A stretch of 5,664 bases of DNA. Origin: a bacterium. GTDB taxonomy: Bacteria; Bacillota_I; Bacilli_A; Acholeplasmatales; JAEDCM01. Made by a program: the position numbers and the translations under genes. Positions 1 to 5,664 of this stretch are shown here, piece after piece (position 1 is the first letter of the stretch; the number at the start of each line of letters is the position of its first letter). The DNA lies in contig JAILIR010000153.1 in assembly GCA_024695185.1 (NCBI GenBank), positions 1-5,664 of the forward strand, written 5' to 3'. The notes beneath the pieces were generated by a model. It was not told the DNA's origin and did not search any database. It worked only from the letters and a program-made list of their open reading frames with translations.

Positions 1-29
1 AATTTTTATATCATTTTTTTAAGGTTAAG

Positions 30-61
30 AAAAACCTCAAAACTTTTTGTTTGAGGTTTTT
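30..61 (-). terminator. Intrinsic terminator, probably bidirectional, after the zinc-ribbon gene
   Basis: Bases 30-41 and 50-61 are perfect inverted repeats (12-bp stem with core CCTCAAA/TTTGAGG) around an 8-base loop at 42-49. The outer five pairs are A-T on both sides, so either strand ends its hairpin in a T5 run. The element begins 6 bases beyond the stop of the minus-strand zinc-ribbon gene, where a terminator for the two-gene unit is expected. The symmetry suggests it could also stop a plus-strand gene arriving from the left, but no such gene is visible in bases 1-29, where I see nothing else. Confidence 0.85.
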
Positions 62-66
62 ATAAA

Positions 67-894
67 TTATGATTGAGAAAGAATAATTAGATTTGCTAGT
101 ATGAACATAGTCATTATAATAGCAAAAGTTAAGTTCATTACGAATAAGAATTGTTTCTTTCTGTTTAATGATTTAACCATTTTAATAATAAATACAGCTG
201 TGAATACTCCTGTAGCGAATAAGAATCCTAATTTTCCAATCATTGAACCTTCATTAAATACTTTAGCATTTAATATGCAATAAATTATGAATATAACTGT
301 ATATCCTACCATCAATACTACTGATTCAGTAGCTCTTAAATCATTTTGATTCTTTTCAGGTGCTTTTTTAGGTTCAGAAACTGTTTCTATAGGTTTTTCT
401 TCCATAGAATTAGTTTGTTCTTTTTCCATTAAACTTGCAAGTTTAATTTTAAGTTCATTTATTTCTTTATCTTTTTCATCTACTGTATTTTCTTTTACTG
501 GTTCTTTTATTTCTTCTAAATCATTTGATTCAACTTTTTCTTCTTCTACAGTTTCTTCAACTTTAGGCTCTGTAGCTTCAGGTTCACTTTCAACTTCTTC
601 AATTACTTGTTCGCTAATTGCTTCTTCAACAGGCTCATCTTCAACATCTTGAGTTATTTCTTCAACAACTTCATCTTCTATAATTTCTTCTTGAACTTCT
701 TCAACTTGTTCTATAGCTTTTTCTTCAACACCAGTCTCTTCAACAGGTTCTATTACCTTTTTTTCTTCAATAACTTCTTTAATCTCTTCTTTAGGCTCTT
801 CAGGCATTGTAGCAACTAATTGTTTAGTACCACATTTAGGGCAGAACAGATCATCATCATTAAGTAAGTTTCCACATTTTGTACAATACTTCAT
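67..894 (-). CDS. Zinc-ribbon, Glu-rich membrane protein of unknown function
   Basis: A 275-residue protein with three visible parts. Residues 4-21 form a short zinc ribbon (C4-x2-C7, C18-x2-C21), of the type found at the N-terminus of many Bacillota membrane proteins. Residues about 31-180 are low-complexity, rich in Glu, Val, Lys and Pro with recurring PVEE/VEE units, and include a short stretch with coiled-coil character near 138-160. Residues 189-209, 221-239 and 248-271 look like three membrane helices. The loop after helix 2 (KSLNRKK) is positively charged, and there is no signal peptide, so the ribbon and acidic arm should be cytoplasmic and the C-terminus outside. The start is an ATG with AAGGGGTG seven bases upstream. 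The gene lies two bases after the preceding stop, implying co-transcription and possibly translational coupling with that membrane protein. I do not recognise a specific family. A scaffold or adaptor role at the membrane is speculation; the zinc-ribbon and membrane calls are firm. Confidence 0.9.
   Translation of the reverse strand: MKYCTKCGNLLNDDDLFCPKCGTKQLVATMPEEPKEEIKEVIEEKKVIEPVEETGVEEKAIEQVEEVQEEIIEDEVVEEITQDVEDEPVEEAISEQVIEEVESEPEATEPKVEETVEEEKVESNDLEEIKEPVKENTVDEKDKEINELKIKLASLMEKEQTNSMEEKPIETVSEPKKAPEKNQNDLRATESVVLMVGYTVIFIIYCILNAKVFNEGSMIGKLGFLFATGVFTAVFIIKMVKSLNRKKQFLFVMNLTFAIIMTMFILANLIILSQS
475..804 (-). repeat. Low-complexity Glu/Val-codon tract coding the acidic arm
   Basis: Within the zinc-ribbon gene, bases 475-804 encode about 110 residues dominated by Glu and Val. 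On the plus strand this reads as a pyrimidine-rich tract with many irregular copies of TTCTTCAAC-like units. The copies vary in length and sequence, with no fixed period or spacer, so this is imperfect codon-level repetition and not a tandem satellite or CRISPR. Such tracts can change length by slippage, so the protein may vary in size between strains; that is inference. Confidence 0.7.
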
Positions 895-896
895 AA

Positions 897-2315
897 CTAA
901 TCACCCCTTACCCATTTATATGCGACTTGGCCATTTCTTGGATCACAAAGTTTATCTCCGCCTTTAATAGTCATTGTTGTGTTGAAACCAAAGCTTGGTA
1001 GATTAATAGTAATCGAACTTCCACTCTTCGACCATGTTCCAGATGTTTCACTTCTAAAATCATATGCTAAATCATTTTCAACTGATCCACAGTATGAACA
1101 AGTTCCATCAGATCTAATTAAATAACATGTCTTACCAACTTGGACAGTATTTCCACTACTTTGATATGAGTATGCTTGGATATAATAACCTGTCTTAAAA
1201 CTACCAGATCCACCTCCACCAGTTGATGCGAAAGCCATACCTAAAATACCAACCAGTGATATAGCTGTACAACCAAATATAATTGCTAAATACCATTTAG
1301 GTGCTTTATATGATGGATTAGCTTTAATTTTCTTATGCCACATAGTAAATAATGTAATAAAAGCACCTATACTAATTGTTGTAAATATGACACCAACAAC
1401 TAATGCAGAATTAACACCACCTGACCCACTATTTGCTTTAGGTGTATCTTCTTTATCTGGTGTAATAGGTTTAGCTGAATTTAAAAAATAAGACTTACTA
1501 ATCTCAATAACAGGTCTAAAGCCTATTTCATTATCTGTTAATAGACATGAAGTAAATTTTGAATCATACCAACGAACTTCTTTTCTATTTGCATCAATTG
1601 ATTGATCCTTTGTCCAATATGGTAAATGACTAGGTCCATCATCAAAGGATAATCTTCTAAGCATCGCATAATCAGTAGCTTTATCCATAGCAGGTTCACC
1701 CTTATCAATTATCTTTTTTTCAGGTGCATCTATATAATACGAATTATCAAATTTAGTCAAAGTTTTTAACTCATCTTCAGTAAAAACATCATTTACTTTT
1801 TCGTTTGTATAAAGATATAATGCAGAATTAATATAGTCCATATTTTCAGCATTTTCATAATGGTAAGGACAAACATCTAGAACTTGATATGATATAAGTT
1901 TATAATATTCATCATTCTCATAATATACTACCCATTTAATCTTTTCATATTTGAAGCAAACTTTTGCATAATTGAATGAAACATCAGAAATTTTATCTCC
2001 ATTACTTAATGTTTCAGACCCGGCATTTTTTCCATAAACAGGATCTATATCAACAACACTAAATCTTGTATCCCCATCATAAAAACCAGGAATTTCTTTA
2101 TCAGAACGATAATATTTATTTAAAAAATCTTCGAAACTAGATATATTTAATTCTTCCGTTAAGGCTTTATCCCATGATGAAGTCATACAACCAATTTCAA
2201 CAATTCCTTTCTTGTCGAATTTATATTTTGCATCATCAGCTTTTACTGTATTAAAAATTAAAGATAATACAAAAAATAAAGATATGGCAAAAAGAGACCT
2301 TACAAATTTTTTCAT
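897..2315 (-). CDS. Secreted/membrane protein with DUF6273-like outer domain, two TM helices and C-terminal beta-rich domain
   Basis: A 472-residue protein of unknown function. I start it at the ATG at 2315, nine bases after AAGGAG; the open frame extends back through an ATG at 2321 and a TTG at 2324, but both sit too close to that site. Residues 1-26 are a typical signal peptide (MKK, hydrophobic core, VKA cleavage site). Residues about 105-272 resemble DUF6273, a domain of Bacillota surface proteins: an opening KIKWVVY strand, a VFTEDELKTL segment and a closing GFRPVIEI strand. Residues 302-324 and 341-363 are membrane helices joined by a basic loop (HKKIKANPSYKAPK), giving outer domain, helix, cytoplasmic loop, helix, outer domain. 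A TGGGGSGS linker leads to about 100 residues with a CxxC (C406, C409) and a GTWSKSGSSITI segment reminiscent of small lipocalin-like beta-barrel domains. The DUF6273 match is from memory of its pattern and is moderate; the lipocalin comparison is weak. The gene heads a two-gene unit with the zinc-ribbon membrane protein. Confidence 0.88.
   Translation of the reverse strand: MKKFVRSLFAISLFFVLSLIFNTVKADDAKYKFDKKGIVEIGCMTSSWDKALTEELNISSFEDFLNKYYRSDKEIPGFYDGDTRFSVVDIDPVYGKNAGSETLSNGDKISDVSFNYAKVCFKYEKIKWVVYYENDEYYKLISYQVLDVCPYHYENAENMDYINSALYLYTNEKVNDVFTEDELKTLTKFDNSYYIDAPEKKIIDKGEPAMDKATDYAMLRRLSFDDGPSHLPYWTKDQSIDANRKEVRWYDSKFTSCLLTDNEIGFRPVIEISKSYFLNSAKPITPDKEDTPKANSGSGGVNSALVVGVIFTTISIGAFITLFTMWHKKIKANPSYKAPKWYLAIIFGCTAISLVGILGMAFASTGGGGSGSFKTGYYIQAYSYQSSGNTVQVGKTCYLIRSDGTCSYCGSVENDLAYDFRSETSGTWSKSGSSITINLPSFGFNTTMTIKGGDKLCDPRNGQVAYKWVRGD
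902..909 (-). promoter_or_regulatory. Ribosome binding site of the zinc-ribbon gene, inside the upstream gene
   Basis: The minus strand reads AAGGGGTG, followed by seven bases and then the ATG at 894-892. The site lies within the last codons of the upstream membrane-protein gene, whose TAG stop is at 899-897. Ribosomes finishing that gene would pass directly over it, which favours coupled translation of the two proteins. Confidence 0.7.
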
Positions 2316-2324
2316 AAGCATCAA

Positions 2325-2330
2325 CTCCTT
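2325..2330 (-). promoter_or_regulatory. Ribosome binding site that decides the start of the DUF6273-like gene
   Basis: The minus strand reads AAGGAG and is followed by TTG ATG CTT ATG. The spacings to TTG, the first ATG and the second ATG are 0, 3 and 9 bases. Only the second ATG (2315-2313) has normal spacing, and it begins a classic MKK signal peptide, so I use it as the start. Confidence 0.8.
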
Positions 2331-2357
2331 TATATTTAATTCATAGCACTCTTATTA

Positions 2358-2371
2358 ATTATATTTTAACA
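2358..2371 (-). promoter_or_regulatory. Candidate extended -10 promoter for the two-gene membrane unit
   Basis: The minus strand contains TGTTAAAAT at 2371-2363, matching the extended -10 form TGnTAnAAT-like, overlapped by a perfect TATAAT at 2363-2358. Neither has a good -35 hexamer at 16-18 bases; the nearest TTG-like site (TTGTCT, 2397-2392) is too far upstream. It lies just downstream of the nad terminator and would give a leader of about 35-40 bases before the start at 2315. In such AT-rich DNA chance matches are common, so this is tentative. Confidence 0.4.
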
Positions 2372-2420
2372 TATATATTTTTTTATTAAAGAGACAAAAT
2401 GATTAAAATGATAAGAAAAT

Positions 2421-2443
2421 AAAAAAAGAGGAATAAATCCTCT
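2421..2443 (-). terminator. Intrinsic terminator of the nadA-nadB-nadC operon
   Basis: On the minus strand AGAGGA and TCCTCT form a 6-bp stem around the 5-base loop TTTAT and run straight into seven T residues. The hairpin begins two bases after the nadC stop codon. The plus-strand reading lacks an equally good T run, so it should act mainly on transcription coming from the nad genes, separating them from the membrane-protein unit. Confidence 0.88.
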
Positions 2444-2445
2444 AT

Positions 2446-3276
2446 TTATTTTTCATCTTTAAATTTTAGTGAAATATCTAAAGCTTTAAATGAATGAGTA
2501 AGTGCCCCTACACTAATATAGTCAACACCCGTTTTACAAACAGAATCTAATCTTTCAAATGTCATATTGCCACTTGCTTCTAGTTTTTTGATTCCATTAT
2601 TTATTTTTACACATTTACTCATTAATTCATTATCCATATTGTCTAGCATGATAATATCACATGGTGTTTTTAAAGCCTCTAAGAATTGTTCCATTGTTTC
2701 AACTTCTACTTCAATCTTACAATTAACTTTTCCATAAACCATACTTACTGCTTTTGTGATAGATCCTGCGGCTTTAATATGGTTATCTTTAATTAAAACC
2801 ATATCGCTTAACCCATATCTATGGTTTGTTCCACCACCATCTTTAACAGCCTTTTTAGCAAAGAATCTTAAACCTGGTGTAGTTTTTCTTGTGTCAAGTA
2901 GTTCTGTTTTACCACTCATATATGACATATAGTTATTTGTTGTTGAAGCTATACCACTCATATATTGTAGTAAGTTTAGGCTTGTTCTTTCGCCCTTTAA
3001 AATAGTCCTAGTATTACCTTTAATTGTAGCAATTAAATCACCTTTAACTACTTTATCTCCATCTTGTTTATAAATCTTAAAATCACAATCATTACTTATT
3101 AGTTCAAATGTTCTTTTACAATAGTTAATTCCCGAAATTACGCCATTTTCTTTAGCAATAAATTCAGCATAAGATATTTCAGATGGATCAATAATATTAT
3201 CTGTAGTAATATCACCTTCTGGCATATCTTCATTTAGGGCATTTAGTAAAAAGTTATCAATTTCTTTATTAGTCAT
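2446..3276 (-). CDS. nadC: Nicotinate-nucleotide pyrophosphorylase (quinolinate phosphoribosyltransferase, carboxylating)
   Basis: NadC converts quinolinate and PRPP to nicotinate mononucleotide, CO2 and pyrophosphate, the last step of the de novo branch. With the ATG at 3276 it has 276 residues, normal for the family. Family signatures in order: EDMPEGDITTD (residues 16-26), GERTSLNLLQYMSGIAS (95-111), DTRKTTPGLR (128-137), the GGGTNHRYGLSDMVLIKDNH stretch (147-166), IEVEVET (188-194), LDNM (211-214), LEASGNM (232-238) and ISVGALTHS (254-262). R97, R130, K131, H152, R153, K163 and D212 match the substrate-binding Arg, Lys, His and Asp positions known from structural work on the family. The open frame continues upstream to an ATG at 3339 inside nadB, but homologues normally begin just before the MTNKEIDNFL helix, so I prefer 3276. 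That leaves 7 bases after the nadB stop and only a weak ribosome site, suggesting translational coupling. A terminator follows at once. Confidence 0.96.
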   Translation of the reverse strand: MTNKEIDNFLLNALNEDMPEGDITTDNIIDPSEISYAEFIAKENGVISGINYCKRTFELISNDCDFKIYKQDGDKVVKGDLIATIKGNTRTILKGERTSLNLLQYMSGIASTTNNYMSYMSGKTELLDTRKTTPGLRFFAKKAVKDGGGTNHRYGLSDMVLIKDNHIKAAGSITKAVSMVYGKVNCKIEVEVETMEQFLEALKTPCDIIMLDNMDNELMSKCVKINNGIKKLEASGNMTFERLDSVCKTGVDYISVGALTHSFKALDISLKFKDEK

Positions 3277-3283
3277 AATTCTA

Positions 3284-4774
3284 TTAGTTGACTCTATAGT
3301 GACAGCCAACTGACTCCTTTCTCTTAATAGCAGCTTCAATAATCATCATAGCTGTTGTTGCCATATTAAGTGTTTCATAATAGTAATGTGAATGAACTAA
3401 AGTTTTGCTTAAGTTTTTGAAGTGTCTACCAATAATCTTTTTAGCAATTTCTAGTCCTTCTTCACTTCTAACAATGCCAACATATTTATCCATTACATCT
3501 CTTATTTCACTTCTAATAGGATGGAAGCTAAACATCTTATGTGTTACTGAATGTGTTTTAGGTTCTACATTTGGTATTGTTAAATCGGATTTTTTAATAT
3601 CTTCAGCAATTCTATTACCAAATACAACACATTCTAGTAGTGAGTTAGATGCTAATCTATTAGCTCCGTGTACACCACTACATGCACATTCACCATTAGC
3701 ATATAAATTTTCTAAATTTGTTTTACCATTTAAATCAATTTTAATACCACCACAAGAGAAATGTTCTACTGGTGCTACTGGTATAAAATCACTTTCCATA
3801 TGTATTCCATATTGTAGGATTTTATTATAGATTGTAGGGAATCTTTCCATTAAGAATTCTTTAGATTCAAATGTAATATCTAAATATACATGATCGCTCC
3901 ATGTATCATACATTTCTCTATAAATAGATTGACTAACAATATCTCTTGGTGCAAGCTCCATACGCTTATCATATTTACCCATAAAACGCTCACCATCGAC
4001 ATTTTTTAATTGTGCACCTTCACCTCTAACAGCTTCACTGATTAAAAATTTTTGACCATCTTCTTCAGTGTAGAAGCCTGTTGGGTGGAATTGAATAAAT
4101 TCTAGGTTTTCACATTCAACATTTGCTCTATAGGCCATAGCTATACCATCACCTGTAGCTATTTTTGGATTAGTTGAGTTCTTATAAACTGCACCTAGTC
4201 CACCTGTAGCTATAACTGTTCTACTAGCTATACAATCAAACATATTGTTATCTTTATCTATTAAAGTTGCTCCTATACATTTATTATCTTTAATAATTAA
4301 GTCAGTTGCCATTGTTTCTTCAAAAATAGTTACATTTTCTTTTTCAACTATCCTTTTCTTTAAGGCACGCATTATTTCACGTCCTGTAGCATCTCCACCA
4401 GCTCTTAGGATTCTTCTACCTCTATGTCCACCTTCTTGAGCAAGTAATAGGTGTCCTTCTTTATCTTTATCAAATTCAACACCAAACTCCATTAGTTTTT
4501 CAATATTTTCACTTGCTTCATAAACAAGTGTCTTAGTCGCATCTAAATCATTGATATTAGATCCAGCTGTAAGAGTATCCTCTATATGCTTTTTTAGTGC
4601 TTCATCATTTTTAGTAAGCTCTGCGGCAATACCACCTTGAGCTAATTCTGAGTTAGCGATATCTTTAGTATCCTTCATAACCATAGCTATTTTAATTTCT
4701 TTTGGTAGGTTTAAAGCTATAAACATACCAGCTAAACCACCACCAATAATTAAAACATTAAATTTCTTATCCAT
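3284..4774 (-). CDS. nadB: L-aspartate oxidase
   Basis: NadB is a flavoprotein of the succinate dehydrogenase/fumarate reductase flavoprotein family that oxidises L-aspartate to iminoaspartate, with oxygen or fumarate as electron acceptor; fumarate is the likely acceptor if the host is an anaerobe. The 496 residues show the FAD dinucleotide motif GGGLAG (11-16), NSELAQGGIAA (41-51), EGGHRGRRILRAGGDATGRE (114-133), ATGG (189-192), QFHPTGF (228-234), LAPRDIV (274-280), EHFSCGG (337-343) and HGANRLASNSLLE (369-381). E114, H230, R277, H338 and R373 correspond to the five active-site residues defined in the E. coli enzyme (E121, H244, R290, H351, R386). It is shorter than the E. coli and B. subtilis proteins (about 530-540), mainly in the C-terminal helical region, and ends ESVGCHYRVN instead of the usual ESRG-x-H-x-x-DYP type tail. 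The ATG start is preceded by AAGGTG at five bases. It sits 11 bases after nadA. Confidence 0.97.
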   Translation of the reverse strand: MDKKFNVLIIGGGLAGMFIALNLPKEIKIAMVMKDTKDIANSELAQGGIAAELTKNDEALKKHIEDTLTAGSNINDLDATKTLVYEASENIEKLMEFGVEFDKDKEGHLLLAQEGGHRGRRILRAGGDATGREIMRALKKRIVEKENVTIFEETMATDLIIKDNKCIGATLIDKDNNMFDCIASRTVIATGGLGAVYKNSTNPKIATGDGIAMAYRANVECENLEFIQFHPTGFYTEEDGQKFLISEAVRGEGAQLKNVDGERFMGKYDKRMELAPRDIVSQSIYREMYDTWSDHVYLDITFESKEFLMERFPTIYNKILQYGIHMESDFIPVAPVEHFSCGGIKIDLNGKTNLENLYANGECACSGVHGANRLASNSLLECVVFGNRIAEDIKKSDLTIPNVEPKTHSVTHKMFSFHPIRSEIRDVMDKYVGIVRSEEGLEIAKKIIGRHFKNLSKTLVHSHYYYETLNMATTAMMIIEAAIKRKESVGCHYRVN

Positions 4775-4779
4775 AAATA

Positions 4780-4785
4780 CACCTT
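4780..4785 (-). promoter_or_regulatory. nadB ribosome binding site abutting the nadA stop codon
   Basis: The minus strand reads TAG AAGGTG TATTT ATG: the nadA stop TAG (4788-4786) runs directly into AAGGTG, and the final G of the stop extends the pairing to GAAGGTG. Spacing to the nadB ATG is five bases. A ribosome terminating on nadA would cover this site, so NadA and NadB synthesis is probably coupled. Confidence 0.75.
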
Positions 4786-5664
4786 CTAACTTAATTCAAG
4801 CATTTTATCAAGTGCTTTTTTTGCTTTAATTCTTATTTCTTCATCTACTGTTATTTCAAATTCTTCATTCTTTAGACAGTTATATACATCTTCTAAAGAT
4901 ATTAGCTTCATAAACTTACATACTAAGCATTTGTTTAGTAAATAGAATTTTTTATTAGGATGTTTCTTTTCTAATTCATGAATGATACCTTGTTCAGTAC
5001 CTATAATAAATTCATTTGCATCACTTTTAGCTACATAATCAATAATACCTTTAGTACTACCCGCATAATCAGCCATATTAGCTACATCATATCTTGCTTC
5101 AGGATGAATTAATACTAAAGCATTTGGATGAGTTTCTTTCATTTTTAATACATCATCAACCGTTAGATTGTCATGTATATTACAATTACCATCCCATAAA
5201 TCTATATCATAGCCATATTTGTTTTTAGCATATAAAGCTAAGTTCTTATCAGGACAATACAAAATCTTTTTATCTTTATAGTGTGCTAGTATTTTTAAAG
5301 CATTACTACTAGTTACACAACAATCAGATAAAGCCTTTATATCGGCATTTGTATTAACATAAGATATAACAATCCTATCAGGATTTTTTTCTTTGTATTT
5401 AATTAAATCTAAAGCATTTATATCATTAGCCATTTTACAAGGTAAAACCTTATGAGGCATTAATACTTTCTTTTCTGGTGATAATATTTTTGCGGTTTCA
5501 CCCATAAAAGTTACACCACAAAAAACAATTATTTTAGCATCACTATTTTTAGCAATTACACTTAAATTATATGAATCTCCAAGATAATCAGCAATATCTT
5601 GCACTTCACCTTTTTGATAATAATGAGCTAGAATAATAGCATTCTTTTCTTTTTTTAGTTTATT
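4786..5664 (-). CDS. nadA: Quinolinate synthase (4Fe-4S), 5' end beyond the window
   Basis: NadA condenses iminoaspartate with dihydroxyacetone phosphate to quinolinate on a 4Fe-4S cluster. The frame stays open to the last base, giving 292 visible residues. The GTG at 5604-5602 is an internal valine (V21), because the 20 upstream codons carry the family's N-terminal motif LAHYYQKGEVQD. Comparison with the well-studied T. maritima enzyme (298 residues) implies only about five or more residues are missing. In visible numbering, C76 (LPCKMAND), C161 (DGNCN) and C249 (VCKFMK) fit the three cluster ligands (C81, C168, C254 there). H14, S31, Y102, N104, S119, H187, E189 and T204 fit the substrate-site residues. 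A second cysteine at C246 makes a CxxC with C249. It is first of the visible nad genes, with nadB 11 bases downstream. Its promoter and any operator are off the right edge, so regulation cannot be read here. Confidence 0.96.
   Translation of the reverse strand, partial: NKLKKEKNAIILAHYYQKGEVQDIADYLGDSYNLSVIAKNSDAKIIVFCGVTFMGETAKILSPEKKVLMPHKVLPCKMANDINALDLIKYKEKNPDRIVISYVNTNADIKALSDCCVTSSNALKILAHYKDKKILYCPDKNLALYAKNKYGYDIDLWDGNCNIHDNLTVDDVLKMKETHPNALVLIHPEARYDVANMADYAGSTKGIIDYVAKSDANEFIIGTEQGIIHELEKKHPNKKFYLLNKCLVCKFMKLISLEDVYNCLKNEEFEITVDEEIRIKAKKALDKMLELS

Noticed and set aside
475..804. Possible CRISPR-like or tandem repeat array in the TTCTTCAAC-rich tract
   Set aside because: Repeats are irregular in length and spacing, there are no unique spacers, and the tract reads in frame as an acidic protein segment.
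101..819. Plus-strand open frames at 101-283 and 607-819
   Set aside because: They are antisense to the zinc-ribbon gene. Their Phe/Asn/Leu-rich translations merely reflect the complementary Glu-rich codons or hydrophobic-helix codons, and I see no good ribosome site.
2316..2324. Starts at TTG 2324 or ATG 2321 for the DUF6273-like protein
   Set aside because: They are 0 and 3 bases from the AAGGAG site, too close for initiation; ATG 2315 has nine-base spacing and begins a standard signal peptide.
2316..2445. Riboswitch or small RNA in the gap between nadC and the membrane unit
   Set aside because: Apart from the nad terminator and a likely promoter, the 130 bases are mostly A/T runs; I found no conserved-looking multi-stem structure, and the predicted leader is only about 40 bases.
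3405..4439. Plus-strand open frames at 3405-3830 and 4245-4439
   Set aside because: Both lie wholly antisense to nadB, whose protein motifs are unmistakable; the plus-strand translations show no recognisable domain.
5602..5604. GTG as the start of nadA
   Set aside because: The upstream 20 codons encode the conserved N-terminal LAHYYQ motif of NadA, so this valine is internal and the true start lies beyond the window.
67..5664. Mycoplasma-type code with TGA read as tryptophan
   Set aside because: The tryptophan codons I checked in the membrane-protein gene and nadB are TGG, and no gene needs a TGA read through, although no gene here happens to use TGA as its stop.

Overview
The window is AT-rich (roughly 30% G+C by eye). 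All five supported genes lie on the minus strand, so transcription runs from right to left. Strong AAGGAG-type ribosome binding sites, gene spacings of a few bases and hairpin-plus-T terminators suggest a low-GC Gram-positive bacterium (Bacillota), perhaps a gut-type Bacilli or Clostridia lineage. The genetic code looks standard: every tryptophan codon I checked is TGG, and no reading frame needs TGA read through. The stop codons are TAA (three) and TAG (two). The lineage is an inference; nothing here names a species.

Right part (2421-5664): an operon for de novo NAD synthesis in the order nadA-nadB-nadC. L-aspartate oxidase (NadB) makes iminoaspartate. Quinolinate synthase (NadA, a 4Fe-4S enzyme) condenses it with dihydroxyacetone phosphate to quinolinate. 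NadC then uses PRPP to make nicotinate mononucleotide. All three keep their recognisable catalytic residues. nadA runs off the right edge and lacks only its first few codons, so the operon promoter and any NAD-responsive operator lie outside the window. The genes are 11 and 7 bases apart, and a clear intrinsic terminator starts two bases after the nadC stop.

Middle gap (2316-2445): the nad terminator, a plausible extended -10 promoter and a strong AAGGAG site. The left gene pair therefore appears to be a separate transcription unit.

Left part (30-2315): a two-gene unit of unknown function. The first gene encodes a secreted/membrane protein with a signal peptide, an outer domain resembling DUF6273, two membrane helices, a glycine-rich linker and a second outer beta-rich domain. 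Two bases downstream is a gene for a protein with an N-terminal four-cysteine zinc ribbon, a long Glu/Val-rich acidic region and three C-terminal membrane helices. Tight coupling suggests the two proteins act together at the membrane. A long hairpin with T/A flanks ends the unit and could work in both directions.

The NAD genes are ordinary in content. The membrane pair is the least explained part of the window. I saw no RNA genes, CRISPR array, insertion sequence or phage signal.
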